Source: Streptomyces odonnellii
GTDB taxonomy: Bacteria; Actinomycetota; Actinomycetes; Streptomycetales; Streptomycetaceae
Assembly (NCBI RefSeq): GCF_000981895.1
Contig: NZ_LATD01000027.1
Location: 22,142 to 86,141, forward strand
Length of the DNA stretch: 64,000 bases
Reading direction: 5' to 3'
The translations under genes and the position numbers were made by a program. Within the stretch, counting starts at the first letter, position 1. Every line of letters begins with the position of its first letter. Of the stretch, positions 43,739 through 53,170 are shown in pieces. Under the pieces are notes generated by a model. The model was not told where the DNA came from. It did no database searches and saw only the letters and a list, made by a program, of their open reading frames with translations.

Positions 43739-44836
43739 ATGTCCAAGCACGCACCCGGCCAGGCCCGCGCCGCCATCGTGACCGGACCGCGGCAACTGGA
43801 GATCCGAGAGTTCCCCCTGCCGGAGCTCGGCGAGGAGGACGGGCTGCTGGAGGTGGAGGTCAACGGCATCTGCGGCTCGGACGCCGAGTTCTACGCGGGC
43901 ACCCTCGACGGATACCCCCTGCCGATGACCCTCGGTCACGAGCCCGTCGGCCGGATCGTCGCACTGGGGGAGGTTGCGCGAGCTCGGTGGGGCGTGAATG
44001 TGGGAGACCGCGTTGTGGTCAATTCAGCTCTCAGGTGCGGCCATTGTGGAGAATGCGCAGCAGGGCGAGACTGTCGTTCCGCATCGTATGGAACGCTGTC
44101 CCCCGACCAGGCCCCCGGACTCTGGGGCGGTCTCGCCACGCACCTGTACCTTGACCCGCGAGCGACCCTGATTCCGATCTCACCGCAAGTCTCCACAGCC
44201 GCCGTGGCCTTCCACAATCCATTGGCCAACGGCTTCGAGTGGACGGGTGAGGCCGGGCAGGCCGACGAAAGGTCGCGGGTAGCTGTGCTCGGCGCCGGAC
44301 CGCGGGGCTTTGCCTGCGCCCTGGTGGCGGTCTTCCTGGGCGGGGAGCACGTCACCATGGTCGGGCTGCAGCAGGACCGAGGCCGCCTTGAACTCGCCGA
44401 GCGCATGGGCGTGCACACCTCTCTCGTCGTCCAGACGCAGGACGAGACCGAACTGAGGGACCGTCTTGGTTACCGCCCTAACGTGGTGATCGATACGACC
44501 CCGCACTCGACGTCCGCAGTGGAGCAGGCTCTTTGCGCTCTTGAATCTGGTGGCAGGCTTGTCCTTGCTGGGATCAAGGGGCGAGGGCGATCGATCGACC
44601 TCGAAATCGACACGCTTGTAAGTCGCAGGTTGACGGTGACCGGCCCATGGAGCAAGACGGAGAAATCGTTGCGCCGCGCCGTTTCTGCCCTGGAAAGTGG
44701 AGAGCTGGATCTCAGCCTCATCCCGTCGAAGGCCTATCCGCTGGAGGAGACAGCTGTGGCGGTCGAGTCGCTGTCCCTGCCGGATGCTGACAAGCCCCTG
44801 CACGTGCGCGTTGAGCCGGGCGAAATGAGCCAATGA
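43739..44836 (+). CDS. Zinc-dependent alcohol dehydrogenase (MDR family)
   Basis: 365 residues. Catalytic zinc residues in GICGSDAEFYAG (Cys) and TLGHEPVG (His, Glu); structural zinc loop CGHCGECAAGRDC; cofactor motif AVLGAGPRGFACALVA. It oxidises an alcohol or reduces a ketone with NAD(P). Good ribosome site GAGGCGGAG upstream. Single gene behind the AT-rich 43.7 kb box. Related to threonine/sorbitol-type dehydrogenases by pattern; substrate not deducible. Confidence 0.92.
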   Translation: MSKHAPGQARAAIVTGPRQLEIREFPLPELGEEDGLLEVEVNGICGSDAEFYAGTLDGYPLPMTLGHEPVGRIVALGEVARARWGVNVGDRVVVNSALRCGHCGECAAGRDCRSASYGTLSPDQAPGLWGGLATHLYLDPRATLIPISPQVSTAAVAFHNPLANGFEWTGEAGQADERSRVAVLGAGPRGFACALVAVFLGGEHVTMVGLQQDRGRLELAERMGVHTSLVVQTQDETELRDRLGYRPNVVIDTTPHSTSAVEQALCALESGGRLVLAGIKGRGRSIDLEIDTLVSRRLTVTGPWSKTEKSLRRAVSALESGELDLSLIPSKAYPLEETAVAVESLSLPDADKPLHVRVEPGEMSQ

Positions 44837-45049
44837 GCCCGGCGGAGGGCCGCCGTTCCACCGAAGGCGTGTGCGTCACGCTGGCCGTAGCCCGACAAGC
44901 CACGATGTGCGAAGGAGCCGTTCACCGGGGCGATGTTGACGATGGCTCCCGCGACACCGCGGCCACTTCAGCAAGCTCCCCGGCAACTCCAGCACCTATG
45001 CCCGATCCTTCAGAGGCCGGCGCAGTGGACTGGCGCGAGGCTCTTTCCC

Positions 45050-45528
45050 TTATACGCGGAACGTGACGGGCATGGCGGACCAGCCGTTGCGGATCACGTG
45101 GACCACCGGTGTGGCATCGCCGGCCAGTTCGACGCGCGAGAAGCGATCGAGCAGTGCGTTGAGCACGATCGGAGCCTGAAGGCGGACGAGGCGGGAGCCG
45201 GCGCAGACGTGGCGGCCCGGAGTTCCTCGAACGACAGGTCGCCGCCGAGCTTCTCCAGCTCATCGCTCCAGAACTGCACACGATCCACGTCGCTGTGCGG
45301 CAGTCCGATCAGCCGCGTGGCCGCGCTGATCGGCACCAGGCTGGCGTACCTGATCCAGTCGACGACCTCGCCTGCGGCGATCCCGTCGACCAGGTCGCGG
45401 ACGTACGTTGTCAGCGGTCCTCCGGCGTTCGCCAGCGCCTCGGCAGAGAAGGCGGGCGCGAGGACGCGGCGCAGTTCCGAGTGGCGCGTCCTCGATCGGG
45501 GCGGTGTGGCAGATGTGGCGGTTGTCAT
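45050..45528 (-). pseudogene. Cytochrome P450 with large internal deletion
   Basis: The first part reads RHSELRRVLAPAFSAEALAN and DWIRYASLVPISAATRLIGL, the C/D-helix region of a bacterial P450, up to GGDLSFEEL. Then, in another frame, it continues GRHVCAGSRLVRLQAPIVLN, the heme Cys loop and L-helix, and ends normally at 45050 (WSAMPVTFRV). About 200 residues including the I-helix and ExxR are missing, and the N-terminus is short. Divergent from the 3Fe-4S ferredoxin that presumably served it. Confidence 0.85.
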
Positions 45529-45627
45529 GTTCCAGCCGCCCCGGTTCCTGGATATTATGATTAAGTTATGGATGGTCTGGTTCGAGCGTCAAGGGATCGG
45601 ACAGGACCGCGATAACGAGGAGGCGTG

Positions 45628-45831
45628 GTGACCGAAAAAGAGGGCCGGATCGCGGCCGACCGCTCCGTCTGCATGGGTTCTGGCATGTGCGCCTACATCG
45701 CACCCGACCACTTCGCTGTGACGGACGGTCTCGTCGACGTGCTCAACGCTCAAGTCGGCGCATCCGACACCGCGGTGAATGAGGCCGTCGAGGCCTGCCC
45801 CACGCTCGCGCTCGCGCTCCGCGACCAGTAA
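45628..45831 (+). CDS. 3Fe-4S ferredoxin, P450-type
   Basis: 67 residues from the GTG at 45628 (GAGGAGG four bases before; a GTG three bases earlier is too close). Cys15-x5-Cys21 in RSVCMGSGMCAY and Cys57-Pro in VEACPTLAL give the three-Cys pattern of small [3Fe-4S] ferredoxins that feed P450s. Its divergent P450 neighbour is a relic, so it may now serve the P450s at 25.4 or 54.6 kb. Starts a plus-strand series with icmF 64 bases downstream. Confidence 0.93.
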   Translation: MTEKEGRIAADRSVCMGSGMCAYIAPDHFAVTDGLVDVLNAQVGASDTAVNEAVEACPTLALALRDQ

Positions 45832-45895
45832 GTGAGCGCTCGCCCTTTCGATTCCCGATCTCTGCCGCCTGGTGGGCGGCACTCTGGAGGAACCG

Positions 45896-48800
45896 GTGTC
45901 CGTTGGCAGCACGGATGAGCCGCTGTACCGGCCCAAGCATCCGGTGCGGTTCGTCACCGCGTCGAGTCTGTTCGACGGGCACGACGCCGCGATCAACATC
46001 ATGCGCCGGATCCTGCAGTCCCAAGGCGCGGAGGTCGTACACCTGGGCCACAACCGGGCGGTGTCGGAAGTGGTGGACGCCGTACTGGAAGAGGACGCCC
46101 AAGGCGTGGCGATCTCCTCCTACCAGGGCGGTCACGTGGAGTACTTCGAATACTTGGTGGCGCTGCTGCGTGAGCGTGGCGCCGGGCACGTCCGCGTGTT
46201 CGGCGGCGGGGGCGGGGTCATCGTTCCCGAGGAGGTGGAGCGGCTGGCCCGATCCGGGGTGCGGATCTTCACCCCGGAGGACGGACAGCGGCTCGGCCTG
46301 GCGCGCATGGTCAACTCCATGATCGAGGCGTGCGATGTCGCGCTGTGGGAGCAGGAGCCGGTCGATCCGGCGGCCGTCATTGCCGGATCCCCCCTGGCTC
46401 TGGCCCGGATGATCAGCGGGCTGGAAACCGGGTCGGTGGCGCAGGACCAGTTGCGCGCCTTGCGCCAGGCGGCGGCGAAGCGATCAGCTCCGGTACTGGG
46501 AATCACCGGCACCGGCGGATCCGGCAAGTCCTCGCTCACCGACGAGTTGGTCCGTCGGCTGCGCTTGGACCAGCAGGACAAGCTCTCCATAGCGGTGTTG
46601 GCCATTGACCCCAGTCGACGACGCGGTGGTGGCGCGCTGCTGGGTGACCGGATCCGGATGAACGCCCTGGGCGGTGACCGGGTCTTCTTCCGCTCACTGT
46701 CCACTCGCGGGGCGCATGAGGTCCCCGAGGCCTTGGCCGAGATCATCACTGCCTGCCGGGCGGCCGGCCACGATCTCGTGATCGTGGAAACCCCAGGAAT
46801 CGGTCAGGGCGACGCGGCCATCGTCCCCCACGCCGATGTGTCGCTGTACGTGATGACGCCGGAGTTCGGTGCCGCCACTCAGTTGGAGAAGATCGACATG
46901 CTCGACTTCGTCGATGTGGTGGCAGTCAACAAGTTCGAGCGGCGCGGTGCCGCTGACGCGCTTCGCGACGTGCGGCGCCAACTGCTGCGCAACAGGCAGG
47001 CGTTCAGCTCACAGCCTGAGGACATGCCGGTGTTCGGTACCAGCGCGGCGACCTTCTACGACGACGGCGTCACCGCCCTCTACCAGCACCTGCGCGATCT
47101 CCTGGTCGCGCACAGCTTGCCGGTGGAGCCCGGGACACTGCCCCAGGTGTCGACACGCCACTCCAGCGGCGCCGCCCAGATCGTTCCGTCGTCCCGCGTA
47201 CGCTACCTGGCCGAGGTCGCCGAGACGGTGCGTCGCTACCACGCGCAGACCGCCATTCAGGCCGAACAGGCCCGCCGCGTTCAGCGGTTGGCCACCGTGC
47301 ACGACGAGCTGGCCGCTGCCGGAGCGTCCACGAGCGACCTTGACCAACTGCTCGACGATGCGCGCGAGAACCTGCCTGCGCAGGCCCGCCGCCTGCTTGA
47401 GCAGTGGCCGGCCACCGCCGCGGCCTATGGTGAGGACGAGCTGGTTGCCACGGTACGCGGACGCGAACTGCGCACCACGCTGGTCCGCGAATCGCAATCC
47501 GGAACCCGCATCCCCCGCGTAGCCCTACCGCGCTTCACGGACCACGGTGAACTGCTTCGCTACCTGCGTGCCGAGAACCTGCCGGGTTCCTTCCCGTTCA
47601 CCGCCGGCGTTTTCCCGTTCAAGAGGGAAGGCGAGGACCCGGCACGCATGTTTGCCGGCGAGGGTGACCCGCAGCGCACCAACCGCCGTTTCCACTACCT
47701 CTCCAAGGACGCAGAGGCCACCCGGCTGTCCACCGCCTTCGACTCGGTCACCCTCTACGGCCGGGACCCGGACGAACGTCCTGACATCTACGGCAAGATC
47801 GGCACCTCCGGTGTGTCCGTGGCCACCCTTGAGGACATGAAGGCCCTGTACGACGGGTTCGACCTCTTGGCGCCGACCACCTCGGTATCCATGACCATCA
47901 ACGGACCGGCCCCGACCATCCTCGCGTTCTTCCTCAACACCGCCATCGACCAGCAGCTTGACGCCTTCCGGACCGAGCACGGCCGTGAACCTGCAAACGA
48001 CGAGCGGAAGGAACTCCGCGCCCGGACCCTGGCATCGGTGCGCGGCACCGTGCAGGCGGACATCCTCAAGGAGGACCAGGGCCAGAACACGTGTCTGTTC
48101 TCCACCGAGTTCAGCCTGCGCATGATGGCCGACATCCAGGAGTGGTTCATCTCCGAAGGTGTGCGCAACTTCTACTCGGTATCGGTCTCCGGCTACCACA
48201 TAGCCGAAGCCGGTGCCAACCCCATCACCCAGCTCGCCCTCACCCTCGCCAACGGCTTCACCTACGTGGAGGCGTATCTGGCGCGCGGCATGAACATCGA
48301 CGACTTCGCACCCAACCTGTCGTTCTTCTTCTCCAACGGCATGGATCCGGAATACGCCGTCCTCGGCCGAGTCGCACGGCGGATCTGGGCAGTGGCCATG
48401 CGCGAGCGCTACGGCGCGAACGAGCGCAGCCAGAAACTCAAGTATCACGTCCAGACCTCCGGCCGCTCCCTGCACGCCCAGGAGATGCATTTCAACGACA
48501 TCCGCACCACCCTCCAGGCACTCATCGCCCTCTACGACAACTGCAACAGCCTGCACACCAACGCCTACGACGAGGCAGTGACCACTCCCACCGAGGCATC
48601 GGTGCGCCGGGCCCTGGCGATCCAGCTCATCATCAACCGCGAGTGGGGCCTGGCCATGAATGAGAACCCGCTCCAGGGCGCGTACATCATCGACGAGCTC
48701 ACCGACCTTCTTGAGCAGGCCGTCCTCGACGAGTTCGAGCGCATCAGCGAGCGCGGCGGAGTGCTCGGAGCCATGGAAACCGGTTACCAACGTGGTCGAA

Positions 48801-49147
48801 TCCAGGACGAGTCGATGCTCTACGAGCAGCGCAAGCACGACGGCACGCTGCCCATCATCGGAGTCAACACCTTCCGTAGCCCTCAGGCCGACGCCGCGGC
48901 GGGTCAGGCGGCCACGGAACTGGCCCGTGCCACCGAAGAGGAAAAGCGATCCCAGCTCGCCCGGGTGCGCGACTTCCAGGGCCGCCACCGCGAGGAGGCT
49001 CAAGCCGCCCTCGCGGCCCTCCATGACGCCGCCGCCGGCGGAGGCAACCTGTTCGCTGTCCTCATGGACGCCGCCCGGGTCTGCTCCCTCCAACAGATCA
49101 CCGAAACCTTCTTCAAGGTGGGCGGCGAGTACCGCCGAAACGTCTGA
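45896..49147 (+). CDS. icmF: Fused isobutyryl-CoA mutase IcmF
   Basis: 1083 residues from the GTG at 45896, GGAGG upstream. The B12-binding domain is at 1-150 with DGHDAA (27-32). A MeaB-like GTPase chaperone covers about 200-430 (P-loop GTGGSGKSS, 205-213). A linker leads to the mutase TIM barrel from about 560 to the end. This order is diagnostic of IcmF, which interconverts isobutyryl-CoA and butyryl-CoA, and in some cases pivalyl-CoA and isovaleryl-CoA. Phe599 (RRFHYLSK) lies where IcmF has Phe and methylmalonyl-CoA mutase Tyr, and SGYHIAEAGANPITQ is IcmF-like. Followed by 3-hydroxyacyl-CoA dehydrogenase and thiolase, so its product probably enters beta-oxidation. Confidence 0.95.
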   Translation: MSVGSTDEPLYRPKHPVRFVTASSLFDGHDAAINIMRRILQSQGAEVVHLGHNRAVSEVVDAVLEEDAQGVAISSYQGGHVEYFEYLVALLRERGAGHVRVFGGGGGVIVPEEVERLARSGVRIFTPEDGQRLGLARMVNSMIEACDVALWEQEPVDPAAVIAGSPLALARMISGLETGSVAQDQLRALRQAAAKRSAPVLGITGTGGSGKSSLTDELVRRLRLDQQDKLSIAVLAIDPSRRRGGGALLGDRIRMNALGGDRVFFRSLSTRGAHEVPEALAEIITACRAAGHDLVIVETPGIGQGDAAIVPHADVSLYVMTPEFGAATQLEKIDMLDFVDVVAVNKFERRGAADALRDVRRQLLRNRQAFSSQPEDMPVFGTSAATFYDDGVTALYQHLRDLLVAHSLPVEPGTLPQVSTRHSSGAAQIVPSSRVRYLAEVAETVRRYHAQTAIQAEQARRVQRLATVHDELAAAGASTSDLDQLLDDARENLPAQARRLLEQWPATAAAYGEDELVATVRGRELRTTLVRESQSGTRIPRVALPRFTDHGELLRYLRAENLPGSFPFTAGVFPFKREGEDPARMFAGEGDPQRTNRRFHYLSKDAEATRLSTAFDSVTLYGRDPDERPDIYGKIGTSGVSVATLEDMKALYDGFDLLAPTTSVSMTINGPAPTILAFFLNTAIDQQLDAFRTEHGREPANDERKELRARTLASVRGTVQADILKEDQGQNTCLFSTEFSLRMMADIQEWFISEGVRNFYSVSVSGYHIAEAGANPITQLALTLANGFTYVEAYLARGMNIDDFAPNLSFFFSNGMDPEYAVLGRVARRIWAVAMRERYGANERSQKLKYHVQTSGRSLHAQEMHFNDIRTTLQALIALYDNCNSLHTNAYDEAVTTPTEASVRRALAIQLIINREWGLAMNENPLQGAYIIDELTDLLEQAVLDEFERISERGGVLGAMETGYQRGRIQDESMLYEQRKHDGTLPIIGVNTFRSPQADAAAGQAATELARATEEEKRSQLARVRDFQGRHREEAQAALAALHDAAAGGGNLFAVLMDAARVCSLQQITETFFKVGGEYRRNV

Positions 49148-49204
49148 TCTCGAGGCTCCGCCCGCGCACACCTTCTCCTTGCTCCCCTCACCCAAGGACT
49201 TGCC

Positions 49205-50062
49205 ATGGAATACATCTCCCGCCTCGGCGTTGTCGGCTGCGGCCTCATGGGCTCGGGCATCGCCGAAGTCGCCGCCCGCCAAGGCCTGGACGTCCTGGTC
49301 GCCGAGGCCACCCCCGAAGCCGCCGTCTCGGGCCGTGAGCGCATCACAGCTTCCCTCGCCCAAGGCGTGCGCCGGGCCAAGCTGACCGCGGAAGAGCGCG
49401 ATCAGGCGCTGTCCCACCTGACGTTCACCAGTGATCTCGACGACCTGGCGGACCGTCAGCTGGTCATCGAGGCCATCGCCGAACGCCGTGACCTCAAGAC
49501 TGACCTGTTCAAGACACTCGACAAGGTCATCGCTGATCCGCAGGCAATCCTCGCCACCAACACCTCCTCCATACCCGTGATCGACCTCGCCACCGTCACC
49601 GGCCGACCTGAGCGGGTGGTGGGCATGCACTTCTTCAACCCGGTACCGGTCCAACCTCTGGTCGAACTGATTCCCGCCCTGACCACCAGCCAGGAAACCC
49701 TCACCGTGGCCCGCCGGTTCGTGGCGGAGCAGCTGGACAAGCAGGCCATCCAGGCACCCGACCAGTCCGGCTTCGTGGTGAATGCCCTGCTCGTGCCTTA
49801 TCTGCTGGCCGCCGTGCGGATGGTGGAGGCAGGCGCAGCGAGTCCGGTGGACATCGACCGTGGCATGGAGCTTGGTTGCGCACACCCGATGGGCCCGCTC
49901 CGCCTGCTCGACCTCATCGGCCTGGACACCGCCCAGTCGGTGGCCGAATCACTGTACGAGGAGTTCAAGGAGCCGCTGTACGCCCCCCCGGCGCTGCTGC
50001 GTCGCATGGTCACAGCAGGGCACCTCGGCCGCAAGAGCGGTCAGGGCTTCTACCCGTACTGA
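49205..50062 (+). CDS. 3-hydroxyacyl-CoA (3-hydroxybutyryl-CoA) dehydrogenase
   Basis: 285 residues, single-domain pair as in HbdA/PaaH. NAD motif VVGCGLMGSGIAE (9-21), then TNTSSIPV (119-126) and catalytic His142 in GMHFFNPVPV, with Glu in QPLVELIP. C-terminal domain ends LGRKSGQGFYPY. It oxidises (S)-3-hydroxybutyryl-CoA to acetoacetyl-CoA. Sits between icmF and a thiolase, consistent with butyryl-CoA breakdown. Confidence 0.96.
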   Translation: MEYISRLGVVGCGLMGSGIAEVAARQGLDVLVAEATPEAAVSGRERITASLAQGVRRAKLTAEERDQALSHLTFTSDLDDLADRQLVIEAIAERRDLKTDLFKTLDKVIADPQAILATNTSSIPVIDLATVTGRPERVVGMHFFNPVPVQPLVELIPALTTSQETLTVARRFVAEQLDKQAIQAPDQSGFVVNALLVPYLLAAVRMVEAGAASPVDIDRGMELGCAHPMGPLRLLDLIGLDTAQSVAESLYEEFKEPLYAPPALLRRMVTAGHLGRKSGQGFYPY

Positions 50063-50119
50063 GCAGGCCGGCGCCGGCTGCTCCACCTACACACCGCACG
50101 CTGAAAGGCACGGAACACT

Positions 50120-51301
50120 ATGGAGTCCCAGGAAAAGGTGCTCATCATCGATGGCGCGCGCACTCCCATCGGCAGCTTCGGGGGAGTGTTCCGTGATGTC
50201 CCCGCAGACCAACTCGGCGCCGTCGCGGCGCAGGAGGCACTGGCTCGAGCGAGGGTGGCCCCCGGGGACATCGACGAGGTCGTGATGGGCTGTATCGGCC
50301 AGGTCGGGCCGGACGCCTACAACGCGCGCCGAGTGGCCCTGGCAGCCGGCCTGCCGAAGAGCACACCGGCATACACGGTCAACCGGCTCTGCGGGAGCGG
50401 CCTGCAGGCGGTGTGGTCGGCCGCGATGCAGATGCGATGGGGCGGCGTGGACATCGCCCTGGCGGGCGGGGACGAGAACATGACTCGGATGCCGTTCTAC
50501 GACTTCGGTGCCCGCTCCGGCTATCGGCTGGGCGACCGGACACTGTTCGACGGCACGGTGATGATGCTGACCGATCCCTTCCATGGCACACACATGGGTA
50601 TCACCGCGGAGAACGTGGCAGCGAAGTACGGCGTGACCCGGCGGGAACAGGACGAGTTCGCGGCGGAGTCCCAGAGGCGGGCTGCCCGCCCGGACGCCCA
50701 GCTGGCGTTCTCCGAAGAGATCACGCCGGTCCAGAGCGGCGGGCGCAAGCCGGTGTCCATCGAAACCGACGAACACCCCAAGCCGAACACGACCGTGGAG
50801 GTGCTGTCCGGGCTGCGCCCGGCCTTCCGGACGGACGGTACGGTCACCGCCGGCAATGCCTCCGGCGTCAACGACGGGGGAGCAGCGCTGGTGCTGGCCC
50901 GGGAATCGATCGCCGCAGAACGCGGGCTTTCCCCCCTGGTGGCGCTGGAAGCGGTGGCGACCGCGGCGATGGAGCCCGAACTGATGGGGTACGCACCGGT
51001 CCTCGCGCTGCAGAAGTTGTTCAGGATGACGGGTACCTCCCCGTCGGACATCGACATGGTCGAACTCAATGAAGCCTTCGCGTCGCAGGCGGTCGCGGTG
51101 ATCCGCGACGCGGGACTCGATCCCGAAAAGACCAATCCTTACGGCGGAGCGATCGCGCTCGGCCACCCCGTCGGTGCCACCGGCGCCATCCTCACCCTAC
51201 GAGTGGCCAAGGAACTCGTCCGCCGTGACCTGGAGCTGGGCGTGGTCACGATGTGCATCGGCGGCGGCCAGGCGCTCGCCGCGCTGTTCCGGCGCGTCTG
51301 A
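50120..51301 (+). CDS. Acetyl-CoA acetyltransferase (thiolase)
   Basis: 393 residues. Acyl-carrying Cys91 in NRLCGSGLQ, His in GHPVGATGA and the second Cys in TMCIGGGQA, plus GDENMTRMPF and NEAFASQAVAVI. It splits acetoacetyl-CoA or another 3-ketoacyl-CoA with CoA. Third gene of the icmF-dehydrogenase-thiolase-hydratase run; gap of 57 bases upstream. Confidence 0.96.
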   Translation: MESQEKVLIIDGARTPIGSFGGVFRDVPADQLGAVAAQEALARARVAPGDIDEVVMGCIGQVGPDAYNARRVALAAGLPKSTPAYTVNRLCGSGLQAVWSAAMQMRWGGVDIALAGGDENMTRMPFYDFGARSGYRLGDRTLFDGTVMMLTDPFHGTHMGITAENVAAKYGVTRREQDEFAAESQRRAARPDAQLAFSEEITPVQSGGRKPVSIETDEHPKPNTTVEVLSGLRPAFRTDGTVTAGNASGVNDGGAALVLARESIAAERGLSPLVALEAVATAAMEPELMGYAPVLALQKLFRMTGTSPSDIDMVELNEAFASQAVAVIRDAGLDPEKTNPYGGAIALGHPVGATGAILTLRVAKELVRRDLELGVVTMCIGGGQALAALFRRV

Positions 51302-51356
51302 CCGTCGTGAGACCAACCGCGGCCGGCAGGAGCGCCGGTCAGGAAGCGAGTGCGCT

Positions 51357-52121
51357 ATGACAGAGGGCCCCGTCCGCTACGAACTCTGCAAGGGGATCGC
51401 CCACATAGTCCTGGGCAGGCCCACGCGGGCAAACGCGATCGACCTGCCTACCGCTCAGGCCTTCGGCGAGGCGGTGGACCGTGCGGCCGGGCAGGACGTG
51501 CGGGCCGTGCTTGTGAGCGGTGAAGGGCCGCGGTTCTGCGCTGGAGGGGACGTCATGGCGATGATCGCTGCGCCGGACCGCTCGGCGTATGTGCACGAGC
51601 TGGCGACAACCTTCGACCACGCCCTTCAACGGCTCGCCGTGCTGCCCAAGCCTGTCGTTGGGGCGGTCCAGGGAGCCGTGGCGGGTGCTGGAGTGGCCCT
51701 GATGCTCAGCTGCGACGTGATCGTGTCGGCCAGGTCGACCAAGTTCCGCCTGGCTTATGCCGGGGTCGGGCTCACCCCTGATTGCGGAGTGTCGTACCTC
51801 TTGCCGCGCGCCATTGGCCAGGTCCGTGCACTGGATCTCGCCCTGACGGGCCGCACTCTCACAGCCGAGGAGGCCTATCAGTGGGGCGTGGTTACCGAAG
51901 TGGTGGACGACGAGGAGCTGGAGGCACGCGTTCGCTCGCTCGGCGAGCAGCTCGCGGCGGGCCCGGGGTTCGCTCTCGGGCAGGCCAAACGGCTCCTGCG
52001 GCTGAGGGAGGCGACACGGGAGGAGATCGGAGCGGAGGAAGCGGACGTGATCGCCGAGGCGAGCGGCACCGCGGACGCCGCTTCGATCCTTGAATCCTTC
52101 GCGACCCGGCAACGAGGCTGA
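51357..52121 (+). CDS. Enoyl-CoA hydratase/isomerase, PaaG-like
   Basis: 254 residues from the ATG at 51357. Pocket EGPRFCAGGDVMAM, oxyanion hole VQGAVAGAGVALMLSCD, and the block GVGLTPDCGVSYLLPRAIG in which Asp replaces the second hydratase Glu. That Asp is typical of PaaG-type isomerases acting on ring-epoxide or 2,3-enoyl substrates and of delta-isomerases. It could shift double bonds in an alicyclic or aromatic acyl-CoA. Ends the plus-strand run; a hairpin follows. Confidence 0.92.
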   Translation: MTEGPVRYELCKGIAHIVLGRPTRANAIDLPTAQAFGEAVDRAAGQDVRAVLVSGEGPRFCAGGDVMAMIAAPDRSAYVHELATTFDHALQRLAVLPKPVVGAVQGAVAGAGVALMLSCDVIVSARSTKFRLAYAGVGLTPDCGVSYLLPRAIGQVRALDLALTGRTLTAEEAYQWGVVTEVVDDEELEARVRSLGEQLAAGPGFALGQAKRLLRLREATREEIGAEEADVIAEASGTADAASILESFATRQRG

Positions 52122-52148
52122 CCTCGGCCTGAGCGCGGGGAAACACCG

Positions 52149-52178
52149 GGGCCGCGACCGGTTGACCGGTCGCGGCCC
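52149..52178. terminator. Bidirectional hairpin
   Basis: GGGCCGCGACCGG, loop TTGA, CCGGTCGCGGCCC: 13-base perfect stem between convergent genes. Confidence 0.8.
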
Positions 52179-52203
52179 TCGTGTACCCAGGCGTCGCTGC
52201 TGC

Positions 52204-52674
52204 TCAGAGCAGCTGGTCGGGCTGGCGAACCCCGGTGGGGCCGCCGGGGTAGTACTTGTCGAGGCCCGGCCGCGGGATCGTCGAGTTGCATGCTTCGAAG
52301 AAGATGCCCAGCGAACTGGCGAAGAAGGCGGCGCGGGAATCCGGAGTGACAGGCCCGCCCTGGTGGAACCAGCCGCACTCCTCGAGCCTGTCCCGTTCCT
52401 TGCTCAGGTCGCTGGTCCAGTACCCCATGTGATGGAAGGCTGTTCCCTGGGCGGGCTCGTTGGGGGTGCCGGGCACTCGTTCGAACAGCTCGAGCGCGCA
52501 CGGCCCGGCCGTCGCGAACGTCAGCCGCGTCTTGAGCAGATAGGGCGTGCCGTCTGCGAGCACGCTCTCACCGGAGAAGTTCTTGATGGGGAGCCAGTCC
52601 AAGTGCAGGGCGGAGCCGAACTGCTCCATGCCTTCCTCAAGGTTGTCGACGGCGAACGCGACGTGCCAGATCAC
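52204..52674 (-). CDS. VOC (glyoxalase) family protein, second of a tandem pair
   Basis: 156 residues from the GTG at 52674, overlapping the previous stop (GTGA). Four metal-ligand positions are visible: His in IWHVAFAVDN, Glu in CALELFERVPG, His in AFHHMGYWTSD and Glu in IFFEACN. Paralogue of its upstream neighbour; a heterodimeric or successive action is suggested by the coupling. Epimerase, isomerase or lyase of an acyl-CoA or ketoacid are possible. Confidence 0.85.
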   Translation of the reverse strand: MIWHVAFAVDNLEEGMEQFGSALHLDWLPIKNFSGESVLADGTPYLLKTRLTFATAGPCALELFERVPGTPNEPAQGTAFHHMGYWTSDLSKERDRLEECGWFHQGGPVTPDSRAAFFASSLGIFFEACNSTIPRPGLDKYYPGGPTGVRQPDQLL

Positions 52675-53156
52675 TGGACCGCCTCCTTGGGATAGAAGTG
52701 TTCGAGTCCGGGCCGGGAGGTCAGCACGTTGGTCGACTCCAGCAGGACGTCGTAGGGCCCCTGCGTGAGCATGATGCGGCGGAGGTCCGTGTCGTCGTCC
52801 ACGCGGAAGGCAACGCAGGGCATCGCCAGACCGTCCAGATGCTGTTCCTCGGCGACGAGGTCGTCCGACCAGTACCCGAGGTGGTGAAAGGCGGAATCAC
52901 CGCGCCGGACGTTGGGAGTACCCGGAGAGGGCTCGATGAGCTCGATCGACAGCGGCAGGTCGAGTGAGAAGACCACCCGGGTCTCCAGCAGATACCGCTC
53001 ACCGGCCGGGCCCTCGAGGTGCTGCCCCTTGATGTGGTGGATGTCCGCCCAGCGGAGCCCGAGGGCGGCCGACAGCTCGTCCATGGCGGGCTCGAGCTGG
53101 TCCACGATGAAGCCCACGTGCCAGATCTGGCGAGGCGAGGTGGATTCTATAGGCAT
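52671..53156 (-). CDS. VOC (glyoxalase) family protein, first of a tandem pair
   Basis: 161 residues from the ATG at 53156 (MPIESTSPRQIWHVG); a second in-frame ATG at 53165 is created by a direct repeat. Neither has a Shine-Dalgarno, so a leaderless message is possible. Ligands: His in IWHVGFIVDQ, Glu in LSIELIEPSPG, His in AFHHLGYWSD and Glu in VLLESTN. Same family as methylmalonyl-CoA epimerase-like and PhnB-like proteins; the nearby icmF and aromatic genes leave both epimerase and ring-modifying roles open. Confidence 0.85.
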   Translation of the reverse strand: MPIESTSPRQIWHVGFIVDQLEPAMDELSAALGLRWADIHHIKGQHLEGPAGERYLLETRVVFSLDLPLSIELIEPSPGTPNVRRGDSAFHHLGYWSDDLVAEEQHLDGLAMPCVAFRVDDDTDLRRIMLTQGPYDVLLESTNVLTSRPGLEHFYPKEAVQ

Positions 53157-53170
53157 GTTAAGCATGTTAA
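53153..53170. repeat. Tandem GCATGTTAA repeat over the VOC start
   Basis: GCATGTTAA occurs twice head to tail, covering both candidate start codons of the VOC gene. Could be an operator acting on translation start as well as transcription. Confidence 0.45.

Noticed and set aside
44833..45066. Small gene overlapping the alcohol dehydrogenase stop (ATGA)
   Set aside because: The overlap is attractive, but the sequence is low-complexity and runs into the P450 relic antisense; no family seen.
47525..49885. 786-codon minus-strand frame
   Set aside because: Mirror of the icmF and 3-hydroxyacyl-CoA dehydrogenase genes, caused by GC-biased codons; no motif of its own.
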